From Salinibacillus kushneri (lineage in GTDB: Bacteria > Bacillota > Bacilli > Bacillales > Alkalibacillaceae): DNA of 64,000 nt. Position 1 is the first letter of the stretch. Every line of letters starts with the position of its first letter. The notes under the pieces are model-generated. The model was given only the letters and a program-made list of their open reading frames with translations, was not told the DNA's origin and did no database searches. Of the stretch, positions 53,369 through 62,547 are shown one piece after another. Location: the NCBI RefSeq assembly GCF_900111405.1, contig NZ_FOHJ01000001.1, positions 434,001 to 498,000 on the forward strand, given 5' to 3'. The position numbers were made by a program, and so were the translations under genes.

Positions 53369-54118
53369 TTATATCCCTCGGCCTCCATCTACATGGAGAA
53401 CACTACCCGTAATCATTTTAGCTTCCTTAGATAATAAAAATGATACTGAATTTGCAATATCCCCTGGTGTCAACAAATTTCCAAGGGGAACACTTTGTCT
53501 GAAGATATCCTCTTTCACTTCTTCAATGTTCGCTCCATCTGCAGCAAATTGTTCAAGCATGTCTGTATCACACGGTCCAGGGTGCAGGACATTAGCATTA
53601 ATTTTAAAGGATGCCAATTCTAGCGCTAAAGCTTTCGTAAATGATTCAACTGCACCTTTCGAGGCCACATAGGCTTGAAGTCCCGGTCTCGGCCTCGTAG
53701 TGGCTACGGATCCAATATTAACTATACTGCCTTGTTGTTCCTTTTTCATATATTTCACAGCTTCTCTGCACATTAAAAAGGTCATCGTCATGTTAATGTC
53801 TATCGTTTTGTGCCATGACTCTAAACTCACATCCTCAATAGGTGTAGAAGACTGGGCGATTCCTGCAGCATTGACGAGTCCCGTAATGGTATCAAACTTT
53901 TCAACCGCTTTGAGAAACGCTTTTTCTACAGCATTTTCTTCTAATAGATTTGCCTTTATCGATAGAAAATTTGATTGATTATGATGGTTGTCTAATTTAT
54001 CAACATTCATATCACAGCCTACTACGTTTGCCCCTTCAGCCAGTAAGGTCTCAACAATTTCCTTGCCCATACCACCACCGGCGCCAGCAACGACAACAGT
54101 GCTATCCTTAAAAAGCAT
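53369..54118 (-). CDS. Short-chain dehydrogenase/reductase (SDR)
   Basis: The 249-aa classical SDR starts at the ATG after GGAGAGG; 25 upstream codons overlapping the previous gene are unsupported. The cofactor loop is VVAGAGGGMGKEI, Asp in VGCDMNVD suggests NAD preference, GLVNAAGIA follows, and the catalytic Ser, Tyr and Lys occur in IVNIGSVATTRPRPG and AYVASKG. It oxidises or reduces an alcohol/ketone of the operon's substrate. Confidence 0.92.
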   Translation of the reverse strand: MLFKDSTVVVAGAGGGMGKEIVETLLAEGANVVGCDMNVDKLDNHHNQSNFLSIKANLLEENAVEKAFLKAVEKFDTITGLVNAAGIAQSSTPIEDVSLESWHKTIDINMTMTFLMCREAVKYMKKEQQGSIVNIGSVATTRPRPGLQAYVASKGAVESFTKALALELASFKINANVLHPGPCDTDMLEQFAADGANIEEVKEDIFRQSVPLGNLLTPGDIANSVSFLLSKEAKMITGSVLHVDGGRGI

Positions 54119-54131
54119 GATATCCTCTCCA

Positions 54132-55181
54132 TTAACGATATAGTTTTTTAATGAAGGCATTACCAACATCTTTTGTCGTAGCATTGCCTCCAATGTCCGG
54201 TGTTAAGGTCTTATTTTCCAGTAATAATTGTTCAATGGCGAAAACTACATGATCATGTAAATCCTTCCGTCCGAGGTGATCTAGCATTAATGCTACGGAC
54301 CAAATTTGTGCAAGCGGGTTGGCAATCCCCTTCCCCGCTATATCTGGCGCCGATCCGTGTACAGGTTCAAACATAGATGGAAATTCTTTTTCCGGGTTAA
54401 TATTCCCAGATGGTGCCATACCCAACCCACCTACAATGGCTGAACCCAGGTCTGATAAAATATCCCCAAATAAGTTAGACGCCATTACCACCTGAAAGCG
54501 TTCCGGTCGTTCCACAAAATATGCAGCTAACGCATCAATATAAATCTTTTCATACGCTAAAACCTCATTCGCAAAAATTTCTTCAACAACTTGATCCCAA
54601 AATCCCATTACATGAGTAATTGCATTAGACTTGGTCGCATTTGTGACCTTGGTATAATGATGTGCCTTGGCATACTTCATAACATACTCCGTTAATTGTG
54701 CTATCCCCTGTCTTGTCATAATCGTATTTTGAACAGCTAATTCACGTTGATCTCCTTGAAACATAAGTCCTCCCACATCTGAATATTCACCTTCTGTATT
54801 TTCACGGAAAATGACAAAGTCTATTTCTTCAGATAATCGGAGAGGGCTCTCTATTCCCTTGAGCAACTTAACCGGACGTAAATTGACATATTGCTTAAAG
54901 TTTTTTCGGATCGGCATAATGAATTCCCAAATGGTTACTTCATCAGGAACTCTACTATCTCCAATTGCCCCAAAGAGAATAGCATCATATTCTTGTAAGA
55001 TTGCCTGACCATTGTCAGGCATCATCCGGCCATACTTTAAATAATATTCAGAGCCCCAATCAAAAATCTCATAATCAAGCGTAATCGACTCTCTATCATT
55101 GATTACACGAATGACTTTTAACGCCTCTTCCATCACTTCCTTACCGACACCATCTCCTGGTATTACGGCTAATTTATACAT
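54132..55181 (-). CDS. YcsA-like tartrate/D-malate dehydrogenase, copy 2
   Basis: The 349-aa isopropylmalate-dehydrogenase-fold enzyme has VIPGDGVGKEVM, NLRPVKLL, IFRENTEGEYS, MASNLFGDILSDLG and PSMFEPVHGSAPDIAGKG. It oxidatively decarboxylates a malate-like 2-hydroxyacid. Its ATG overlaps the M20 gene by 8 nt, with AGAGGG as binding site, so translation is coupled. The paralogue at 8948-10015 is in another context, which suggests two substrates or two regulatory conditions. Confidence 0.9.
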   Translation of the reverse strand: MYKLAVIPGDGVGKEVMEEALKVIRVINDRESITLDYEIFDWGSEYYLKYGRMMPDNGQAILQEYDAILFGAIGDSRVPDEVTIWEFIMPIRKNFKQYVNLRPVKLLKGIESPLRLSEEIDFVIFRENTEGEYSDVGGLMFQGDQRELAVQNTIMTRQGIAQLTEYVMKYAKAHHYTKVTNATKSNAITHVMGFWDQVVEEIFANEVLAYEKIYIDALAAYFVERPERFQVVMASNLFGDILSDLGSAIVGGLGMAPSGNINPEKEFPSMFEPVHGSAPDIAGKGIANPLAQIWSVALMLDHLGRKDLHDHVVFAIEQLLLENKTLTPDIGGNATTKDVGNAFIKKLYR

Positions 55182-56403
55182 TTTTACTAATCCCTCTTAA
55201 AAAGTTTAAAGCAGCTTTTCGATAAATTTCAGTCGTCTCACCAAGCTCATTTAATTCAACATATTCATTGACTTGGTGTGGAATATTTCGATCTCCGGCA
55301 CCTATCGTTACAATAGGCACACCATGGAGGTGAAGGAATGTACCATCTGTAGCACCGGGAACTCCATTATAGACAGGACCTTTTCCTAATACTTCCTTCA
55401 CTGAAGCATGAACAGCTTGAACAACAGGGCTCTTTATGTCTGTCTCTGTTGGAGGACGATCTTCAATTACATCTAAACTCGCTTCAAAATTCTCATCCTG
55501 TTCTTTTAACTCAGTAAATGTATTTTGTATCTTTGTGAGGAGTTCGTTATGATCTTGGTTAGGAACCGTTCGAATATCTAATGTAGTCATACAACTTTCG
55601 GGAATGACATTAATTTGTGCATCACCTGTAATGGGTGCTTTTAGAACAGTGGGTGTAATGCTTGGCCCCTTTAGAAATTCATGTTCACCATGAATCTTTT
55701 GCTCTTCTATTTCCAACTGTTCAAGAGCTGTAATAATTTTTGCCATACGCCAATTTGGATTTATGCCGCTCCAGGAAATTGCACCGTGTGCCTGCTTACC
55801 TTTTACAGTGATTCTAATTCTAAGTGCACCCCTCTGGGCAATACAGATTTGATTCTCCTCTGGTTCACAAATAATAGCTCCATCAACATCATCAGCCCAG
55901 CCCTTTTTAATAAAGTGCTTTATACCTATCATCATGCCTTCCTCATCTACTGGAATACATAATATCATTTTCCCAGTAAACTCTTCCTGATCCTCAAGTA
56001 AGGACTGAACAGCCGTAATCATACAAGCTAAATTGCCTTTTGTGTCATTTGTACCTCTGCCATACATTCGTCCATTAACGATTTGTGCACCAAATGGATC
56101 ATACTTCCAGCTGGCATGATCCCCCTCCGTAACAACATCGGTATGACCCTCAAATAATAGGGTTTTTCCTGGCTTGCCAGAATCTATTACTCCAATGACA
56201 TTTGGTCTGCCAGGCTCAACTTCTTCAACATAAGTCTCGATTCCCAGATTTTCTAAATAACCAGCCACAAAACTGGCCACCTTTTGTTCGTTACTATTTG
56301 GATCCTCAGGTCGATAAACACTGGGAATACGCACTAATTGCTGGGTTAATTTGACAACATGTTCATAGTCTCTTTTCAAGCGTTCTTTTTTTGCTAACTT
56401 CAT
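55174..56403 (-). CDS. M20-family metallo-hydrolase (ArgE/DapE type)
   Basis: The 409-aa dinuclear zinc amidohydrolase starts after AAGGGGAG. Metal and catalytic residues are visible in LLFEGHTDVV, MYGRGTNDTKGNLA and VDEEGMM, with the dimerisation-domain His in KGKQAHGA and the late metal His in VTIGAGDRNIPHQVNEY. It removes an acyl or similar group from an N-substituted amino acid. As the first enzyme after the symporter it probably cleaves the imported compound. Confidence 0.92.
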   Translation of the reverse strand: MKLAKKERLKRDYEHVVKLTQQLVRIPSVYRPEDPNSNEQKVASFVAGYLENLGIETYVEEVEPGRPNVIGVIDSGKPGKTLLFEGHTDVVTEGDHASWKYDPFGAQIVNGRMYGRGTNDTKGNLACMITAVQSLLEDQEEFTGKMILCIPVDEEGMMIGIKHFIKKGWADDVDGAIICEPEENQICIAQRGALRIRITVKGKQAHGAISWSGINPNWRMAKIITALEQLEIEEQKIHGEHEFLKGPSITPTVLKAPITGDAQINVIPESCMTTLDIRTVPNQDHNELLTKIQNTFTELKEQDENFEASLDVIEDRPPTETDIKSPVVQAVHASVKEVLGKGPVYNGVPGATDGTFLHLHGVPIVTIGAGDRNIPHQVNEYVELNELGETTEIYRKAALNFLRGISKNV

Positions 56404-56416
56404 ATAAACTCCCCTT

Positions 56417-57892
56417 TTATGAGTTATGATTAACCGTTTGTTCTTTCAATGGAAAATAATATGGCTGTTGTTTAAAGAGCAGACTAAAGAGAACAAAAAC
56501 GATTAACGAAACAAACACAGGAATCGTAACCGTATCTACACCCAATAAATCTCCGTAAGCTTGATTATAAAAATGAATCCCAATGTAGGAACTAATTCCA
56601 GCCACCATTGATGCAATCGCTCCATATTTATTGGCATACTTCCAATATAGACCTAAAACAAGCGGCCAAATAAAGGCAGCCTCTAAACCGCCAAAGGCAA
56701 ATAGATTTAAGAAAATCAATAACTCAGGTGGATTAATCGACAACAGAAAAGCAATAACTCCTATTATCCCTGTTACGCCCATACTTAATTTCTTTACCAT
56801 ATTTCTATTTGCATCCGGCTTTATATAATTGATATAAATATCTTTTACAACAGATGAACTGACTAATAAAAGAAGAGAATCAACCGTAGACATCATCGCT
56901 GCTAGAGGTGCGGCCAAAATAATACCGGCAAGAACAGGAGGCAGAACTTCAAGCGCAACCATTGGGATAACCTGATCAGCAACCTCGATACCTGGTAATA
57001 CCGGGCGGGCAAGTACACCAATCAAATGCATATTCAACATGATAAATCCAACAACAATCGTTCCAATCATTAAAGCACGATGCATGGACTTTGAATTTTT
57101 GTAAGACATCGCCCTAACAGCTACCTGAGGCAAAGCAACTACCCCTACTCCAACCAGAATCCAAAAGGAAGAAACATAGAGATTCGTTAGCTGGCCATCT
57201 TGTCCATATGGAGTAACTAAATTAGGGTTTTCTGCCATTAAATCTGCAAAAATATTATTCAATCCACCTCCAGCTACGACAACTGCAATAAGTAAAATAA
57301 GGGTTCCAAAAAACATCACGATACCTTGAATCGTATCGGTTAATGCAACCGCTCTAAACCCGCCAATAGTTACATATATTAATACTGAAATGGAGAAGAT
57401 AAATAGTGCTGATACGTAGGAAAGACCTGTTAATGATTGAATTAAATAAGCTCCACCAACCCACTGGGCTACCATTGCCGAAAATAAAAAGATAATTATA
57501 CTAATGGCAGAAATCATAACAACAGATGTACTTTTATACCTTTTTCCCAAAAAATCTATTAATGTGACGGCTTTATAATGTCTGGTAACAATCGCAAACT
57601 TTTTTCCTAATATGAGTAATACAAAATATCCAGTAGCCACTTGAGTCATGGCAAGCAGTACCCACCCAAGTCCAATTGAGTATGCCGCTCCTGGTCCTCC
57701 TAAAAAGCTTGATGCACTGCCATATGTTGCGACCATCGTCATAGCTAAGATTAGTCCACCAAACTCACGGCTTCCAATAAAATAATCACTTAGGAAGGAA
57801 GATGAACTGGCCATTTTACGATTGGACCAGATACCAATTACAAATACGATAGCGACAAAAATAAGTAATGGAATAATAACAGCCCAATTCAT
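56417..57892 (-). CDS. Sodium:solute symporter (PanF-like SSS)
   Basis: The 491-aa permease has the SSS core: FLSDYFIGSREFGGLILAMTMVATYGSASSFLGGPG, TIGGFRAVALTDTIQG and AAMMSTVDSLLLLVSSSVVKDIY. Its partner gene is YhdT-like, the pairing known for the pantothenate permease PanF, and the two genes overlap by 4 nt (ATGA). The closeness to PanF and the M20 hydrolase next door suggest an acyl-amide-type substrate, but pantothenate itself is not proved. Confidence 0.92.
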   Translation of the reverse strand: MNWAVIIPLLIFVAIVFVIGIWSNRKMASSSSFLSDYFIGSREFGGLILAMTMVATYGSASSFLGGPGAAYSIGLGWVLLAMTQVATGYFVLLILGKKFAIVTRHYKAVTLIDFLGKRYKSTSVVMISAISIIIFLFSAMVAQWVGGAYLIQSLTGLSYVSALFIFSISVLIYVTIGGFRAVALTDTIQGIVMFFGTLILLIAVVVAGGGLNNIFADLMAENPNLVTPYGQDGQLTNLYVSSFWILVGVGVVALPQVAVRAMSYKNSKSMHRALMIGTIVVGFIMLNMHLIGVLARPVLPGIEVADQVIPMVALEVLPPVLAGIILAAPLAAMMSTVDSLLLLVSSSVVKDIYINYIKPDANRNMVKKLSMGVTGIIGVIAFLLSINPPELLIFLNLFAFGGLEAAFIWPLVLGLYWKYANKYGAIASMVAGISSYIGIHFYNQAYGDLLGVDTVTIPVFVSLIVFVLFSLLFKQQPYYFPLKEQTVNHNS

Positions 57893-58185
57893 GCAGATTT
57901 CACCTCATCACTTTCATCTTCCTCATCACCAAAGGACACCTCGACTAATGCAAATTTCACAACGCCCCAGACCAATATAACCATTACGATAAATCCAACA
58001 ATACAGCTATAGAAAAACCAAGCGGGGAACCCCAAAATAAAGGTATACTCATCCGGAGATTTTGATCCAAAACCATAAGCAAACCCATACCACCAGATAA
58101 TGTTGAATACTGCCAAACCACAACCTATCAAAGCTTCTCGATGAGCAATTTTAAACCTCTTATCTTCCTTAGCACTCTGGCTCAT
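57889..58185 (-). CDS. YhdT-like small membrane partner (DUF997)
   Basis: The 98-aa protein starts after AGAGGGAGG. Two hydrophobic spans (about 18-37 and 50-75) contain the family pattern NIIWWYGFAYGFG and GFPAWFFYSC; the tail is acidic (GDEEDESDE). YhdT proteins are encoded immediately before PanF-type symporters, as here, and probably form a complex with them. Confidence 0.88.
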   Translation of the reverse strand: MSQSAKEDKRFKIAHREALIGCGLAVFNIIWWYGFAYGFGSKSPDEYTFILGFPAWFFYSCIVGFIVMVILVWGVVKFALVEVSFGDEEDESDEVKSA

Positions 58186-58532
58186 TCAAAAACCTCCCTC
58201 TATAAAATAGTCGTTTGTTTTATTTTATTATCAGAATATTAAAAATTAATTAGACAAAGTGTTAAACGTAATGGGGGATAATGTGACGAGTAGTCTAGGT
58301 CAATGGTGAGTAGCGGGGGTAAGACGGTTGAGGGGGATTGTAACCCAGCAACTCCCTCAGCACTTATCCCCTTCTATAAATCATGCTCAAATTAGCCAGA
58401 TTAAAATTATCCTTCTGGCAGAGACAAAACCCGTCATTTGTCTATAAAGCGTACCAGGTACCATTCCGTGTGCAAATCACCACCCTCTCCCTTATAATAA
58501 AACCATAGCAACATATGGATGGAGGTAACTCA
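58186..58532. other. Divergent control region of the yhdT operon and the truncated rpiR-type gene
   Basis: About 350 bp. The left part is a G-rich stretch on the plus strand with repeated purine tracts (GGGGGATAA, GCGGGGGTAAG, GAGGGGGATTG); no certain promoter was found. ACCAGGTACCATTCC...CACCACC (58450-58483) resembles another REP-type repeat but has no second copy in the window. Confidence 0.4.
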
Positions 58533-59141
58533 ATGCACTCAATTTTAGATCAAATCCAGCTGAAATACCAGACTCTGAGCAAAACCGAAAAAAAAGTGGC
58601 AGATTATGTGATAAAGCATAATAAGGATTTGTTAAATATACATATTCAGGAACTAGCGGATAAAATTGATGTATCGGTAGCGGCCATTACTCGCTTCTGC
58701 AAAAAAATTGATGCGGTCAGTTTTGTCGACTTTAAAATTTTGCTTCGTGATGCAGTGGAAGAAAACTATGAAGCGGATGATGCTATTACAAAAGTGAATC
58801 AAATTTATGAATCCGTTATTAAATCAACCAATTCGCTTACTAATATCGGGTCATACAAAAAAGCCTGTGAATGGATGTTACAGGCTAGTCGGATACATAT
58901 TTTCGGCATCGGCAGTTCTGGCTTGTCTGGACAGGAGTTTAAAGCACGGCTGTCCAGGATGGGATTTGCTGTTGATACGCACACGGATTCACATGCAATG
59001 ATTATTGCGTCCTCGATTCTTTCATCAAACGATCTTGTGATTGCGATTTCCAGTTCAGGACAAACGAAAGAAATTATTGATGGCATTGAAATAGCCAAAC
59101 GAAGAGGAGCCAAGGTCATCTCCATCACCAGTTATTCGCAT
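58533..59141 (+). pseudogene. MurR/RpiR-family regulator, 3'-truncated
   Basis: The gene starts at the ATG after GGAGGTAA. The RpiR helix-turn-helix is intact (LSKTEKKVADYVIKHNKDLL, IQELADKIDVSVAAITRFCKK) and the SIS sugar-phosphate domain begins normally (IHIFGIGSSGLSGQEFKARL, VIAISSSGQTKEII). The homology stops at ISITSYSH, where sequence of the opposite-facing TRAP gene begins; six foreign codons then lead to a stop. About 70-80 residues of the SIS domain are missing, so the product is probably inactive. It diverges from the yhdT/symporter operon, which may thus have lost its own regulator. Confidence 0.85.
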
Positions 59142-59919
59142 TTGCTGCCCCATTTCCCGTAATTGTCGCCACAAGAGCACTGGAACCAACCGATGACAAC
59201 GCAGGACCGCCAGTTTTATTTCCGAAAAGGCCGAATGCAAAATCGGTAAAAAACTGTCCGCCCCCGGATTTCATTAAAAAAGATCCGAAAATGACAAACA
59301 GGATAAGGACTGTTGAACTTACGTAAATAGGGGCACTGAATATTCCTAATGTCCCGTTGAACATGTGATCAACCATCCTGTCATACCCTACCCCTGGATG
59401 TGCCAATGCCCCAGGAAAATATCTGCCTAAGAAGATGTAGGCAAGGAAGAATACACCAATGGCAGACATCAAAATACCATTTGTTCTCCTCGTAGCTTCC
59501 AGTACGAGGACAATAAAAATTGTTCCAAAAGCAATGTCACTATTATTGATATTTCCCTGTCTGCTTTGAATCGCTTCTGCCCCTGTAATCATATAGAAGG
59601 CTGTTACTATGGTCAAAAGCACGATAAAAACATCCATGACACCAAACTTTTTGCCCTTTTTATAAGGAAATAACAAAAATATTAATAGCAGCGCCCATAT
59701 AACATGGACACTTCTTTGCTGCCAAGATGATAAAGTCCCAAAGCCGGCTGTATAGACATGAAAAATGGACAGCCCAATGGCAAGCAGGCTTATAATAAGC
59801 ATGAAAATTCTAGAGCGATTCCATGTTTTATTTCTCTGTTTCCAAATCTCTTCAATAAACGCCGGCTTCTCCTTAATTGTCGTATCAAGCTTTTGAGTTT
59901 GGATCGTTTGGGTTCCCAT
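59137..59919 (-). pseudogene. TRAP fused permease, 3'-truncated
   Basis: An intact start (ATG after GGAGGTGAT) and about 255 residues of a DctQM-type fused permease are followed by an abrupt end at GNGAANA. The complete homologue at 15230-17194 continues from the equivalent GSAVANT for another 400 residues. Three foreign codons precede the stop. All large-subunit transport helices beyond the first few are lost, so it cannot function. It meets the truncated rpiR-type gene tail to tail, sharing CGCAT (59137-59141) at the junction. Confidence 0.88.
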
Positions 59920-60780
59920 TTTTTAATCACCTCCAATATGAAATTAATTCGACCATAGTGTACGGCCACGACACTGACAATTTTCCCCATAATTAAGTCA
60001 CTAGCCTCTACAGCTAATAATCGTGCAGTTTTTTTGATAGCGTTTTCATAATTAAGCGCAAAATCACCAATGTATTTCTTCAACAATCGCTCACCAGGAT
60101 GTACCGCTCCTATTTACAAGGATATCAATTTTACCATAGTTATTTGTGACAGATGCTCTTCCGTTTTATCCATGCGACTGCACTTTCTGAAAAATTTTAA
60201 TGACTGTTCTATCTGTTAAATTTCATCGATAACCGTGACCCTCATAAACAAACACCTTCTTTTTTCGTTTGCTTATTAATGATGCAATTTGCATGCCAAA
60301 GTAAATAATAACAGTTCTAAAAAACGGCAAAAAAATAACTGCTGAGCGCAGTTTAATGAACATTCGTAATATTTGTTTTCTTGAGAAGAAAAAGGATTTA
60401 ATGGTGATTCCACCCGCCTAACAACTCTAATAATTCAAAAATAAATCAATATTATTAATTAACGCGGATTTGACGATTCAAAAATGATATAGGGATTCAT
60501 CTTTGAATTGGCCGATATTGACGTAGGTAATTCCTATACTGCTAAGAAAATGTTACAGATAGCCAATCACAATTAATTCTATCACCATCAACCGTCTATC
60601 TAATATAAAGGAATTGAACCCTTTCTTTTTTAATGGACATCACCAGTAAAATTAAATCGCATCTCCTTTAAACATAATCAGTCACAAAATTACAAACGTT
60701 GCTGTCACTTTATTATTTACTACGAGATTTAGACTGCTCATTGATAGGCTATTTTCAATATCTCTCCTCGGATATCAGAA
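59920..60780. other. Long AT-rich region with decayed sequence
   Basis: No supportable gene in 860 bp. A minus-strand frame (about 60086-59925, containing FALNYENAIKKTARLLAVEAS) could be a remnant, but no family is recognised and no binding site is present. The rest is low in coding signal. It lies upstream of the truncated TRAP gene and may contain its old promoter. Confidence 0.35.
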
Positions 60781-61713
60781 CTACTTCATCTTCATGTGGG
60801 ACTTATTGGCTTGGTCTATGAAACTTAAAACACTATAAATGGACTGTAAGGCTGGAGTAGACACATCTAGCAGATTGGCCTGTCTGACAATATATCCGCA
60901 CATGGCTTCCACTTCCATCCTCTTTCCACGGAGGCGGTCCTGCAGCATGGATGTTTGATGATTTCTCGCCTTCTCGGCATTAGAAAAAATCCTGGCTTGA
61001 GTTGGTTCGGGGTCAAAAGAAATGCCTTTATGAATCGCGACATTAATGACCTCGGAGCAGATTGCTGATGCAGTTTTGTTTAACTGCTTATCATCTAAGA
61101 TTTGCCCAACCCGAGCGACTGCAGCAGCGGATAACGGGTTAAAGGTAGCGTTCCATAATAATTTTTGCCATTTCCTTTCAAGGATGTGCCTGGATTGCAC
61201 AGTATCAATACCCGCCTGATTAAATTTTTCCATAATGACTGCACAGTCATCCGTTGCTGATGAATCTAATTCTCCTATTACAAGTTTGACTCTTCCTTGT
61301 TGACGGATCCTGCCCGGAGCTTCTACGGAGGCTTGAATATATGTAGCTGCTGATAACAATCGCTCCTTGTCAAATACATCCTCTAATATTTCTTCGTTTT
61401 CAACGCCATTTTGCATCGTCATGATAAGTGCACTGTTCTTTAAAATGTTCCTCAGTTGTTTAGCGACTTCTTCGGTATCATTTGATTTGACACACAACAA
61501 TACCAAGTCTGATTTTGCCAGATCACTTAAACGGTCGGTAAACGTTCCAGGAACACGGAATTGACCATGCTCCCCCGCAATCAATAATCCTTCCGTCTTC
61601 ATCGCAGCCAGATGATATCCTCTAGCTAAAAAAGTTACATCATGTCCCGCGTTATGGAGCATTCCGCCAAAATAACTGCCGACTGCTCCTGCTCCTGCAA
61701 CACCAATCCTCAT
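60781..61713 (-). CDS. Ketopantoate reductase family (PanE/ApbA) protein
   Basis: The 310-aa protein starts at the ATG 7 nt after GGGGAGG; an ATG two codons earlier is only 1 nt from it. The NADP loop GVAGAGAVGSYFGG, LLCVKSNDTEEVA, MQNGVENEE and LERKWQKLLWNATFNPL (catalytic Lys) are present. Family members reduce 2-dehydropantoate or other 2-oxoacids; a catabolic paralogue rather than the biosynthetic PanE is possible because no panBCD genes are near. It stands alone between degraded regions. Confidence 0.88.
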   Translation of the reverse strand: MRIGVAGAGAVGSYFGGMLHNAGHDVTFLARGYHLAAMKTEGLLIAGEHGQFRVPGTFTDRLSDLAKSDLVLLCVKSNDTEEVAKQLRNILKNSALIMTMQNGVENEEILEDVFDKERLLSAATYIQASVEAPGRIRQQGRVKLVIGELDSSATDDCAVIMEKFNQAGIDTVQSRHILERKWQKLLWNATFNPLSAAAVARVGQILDDKQLNKTASAICSEVINVAIHKGISFDPEPTQARIFSNAEKARNHQTSMLQDRLRGKRMEVEAMCGYIVRQANLLDVSTPALQSIYSVLSFIDQANKSHMKMK

Positions 61714-61795
61714 TTCCATTCCTCCCCTTTGTTTCCATTCAAGTTATCATTATTTTATCACTCTTTGTTATAAACCAGACTATTTTTTCTGTATT

Positions 61796-61818
61796 AAAAA
61801 GGCTTGAAGAACCAAGCC
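61796..61818 (-). terminator. Small intrinsic terminator
   Basis: On the minus strand GGCTTG and CAAGCC enclose six bases and are followed by TTTTT. No intact gene precedes it, so it probably belonged to the decayed sequence to its right. Confidence 0.55.
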
Positions 61819-62046
61819 CTTAAGATAAATAAAGATTTATCTTCTTGACGAAATAATAGAATCAAAATCCATACCAAGCCTGTAATCATAAAAAGGAAGG
61901 AACCAAAAAAGAAAAGTAACTAAGAATTAATGTTCCTGGGACAATGGTTACAGATAAAACAAATAATAGTATACCGAAAAACAGGTACATGTGCGGGAGT
62001 ATTTATTTATTCATTTTATACCTTCCTTTAATAAAATAATAATCTC

Positions 62047-62235
62047 TTAATATCTACTCATTTGAACATGTGGTTGAGGTTCATGTTCGTTAAATTTATT
62101 CTCATGTTCAACCGCTATACTTAACACCCTTTTAGTAATACTGAAAGACGGCGTAAGTTGTAAAGTGCTTTCTTGGTGAGCATAATGACCATAAGCATCA
62201 TAGTCAGTTAGCGTGCTTACGTTTGGCTTTATCTC
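62047..62235 (-). pseudogene. Probable gene remnant of unknown family
   Basis: A minus-strand frame of about 60 codons (beginning EIKPNVSTLTDYDAYGHYA and ending PQPHVQMSRY with TAA) has no start codon. An adjoining piece in another frame (containing INPLYEYDIYMIRDKA, about 62230-62290) looks like its frameshifted N-terminal side. Not recognised. The rest of 61714-62547 includes a possible broken two-span membrane ORF (about 61810-62000) and nothing else. Confidence 0.35.
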
Positions 62236-62449
62236 GTATCATATAAATATCATACTCATACAACGGATTAATACTACCATCATCTTTTAAATTTTAAGTA
62301 ATCCATGTTTGGCAGAAAAGATAGTAAGAAGTAATGCTGCATTCATGTTTTGAAGTGAATTAAAACAACACTATGGATAACCGGGAGTAAGTGTTTTTTA
62401 CAGCAAAATCAAATGTGCTATACAAATAAAAAAAGGAATATACTTACAA

Positions 62450-62497
62450 TAAAAAGAACTCGACGTTCATTTGTAAGAAATGAATGTCGAATTCTTT
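62450..62497 (-). terminator. Terminator after the SorC-type regulator
   Basis: On the minus strand AAAGAATTCGACATTCATTT and AAATGAACGTCGAGTTCTTT pair over 20 bp (two G-U pairs), with a 5-nt loop and a T-run, about 50 nt beyond the regulator's stop. Confidence 0.88.
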
Positions 62498-62547
62498 GTA
62501 ATGAAGGTAGAGAGAGAAACTATAGACGAGCTACTCCGTCTCCAGAG

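Noticed and set aside
58450-58483. Possible second REP-like family (ACCAGGTACCATTCC ... CACCACC)
   Set aside because: It resembles the GGTACC/CACC style of such repeats, but there is no second copy in the window and it does not match the 20-bp core, so it is not called as a repeat.
59790-60086. Minus-strand frame of 98 codons upstream of the truncated TRAP gene
   Set aside because: Its second half overlaps the TRAP start in another frame, it has no binding site, and the first half matches no family; at most decayed sequence.
61810-62000. Possible two-span small membrane protein on the minus strand
   Set aside because: The hydrophobic pieces (FFGILLFVLSVTIVPGTLIL and MITGLVWILILLF) are in different frames, without a usable start; more likely debris.
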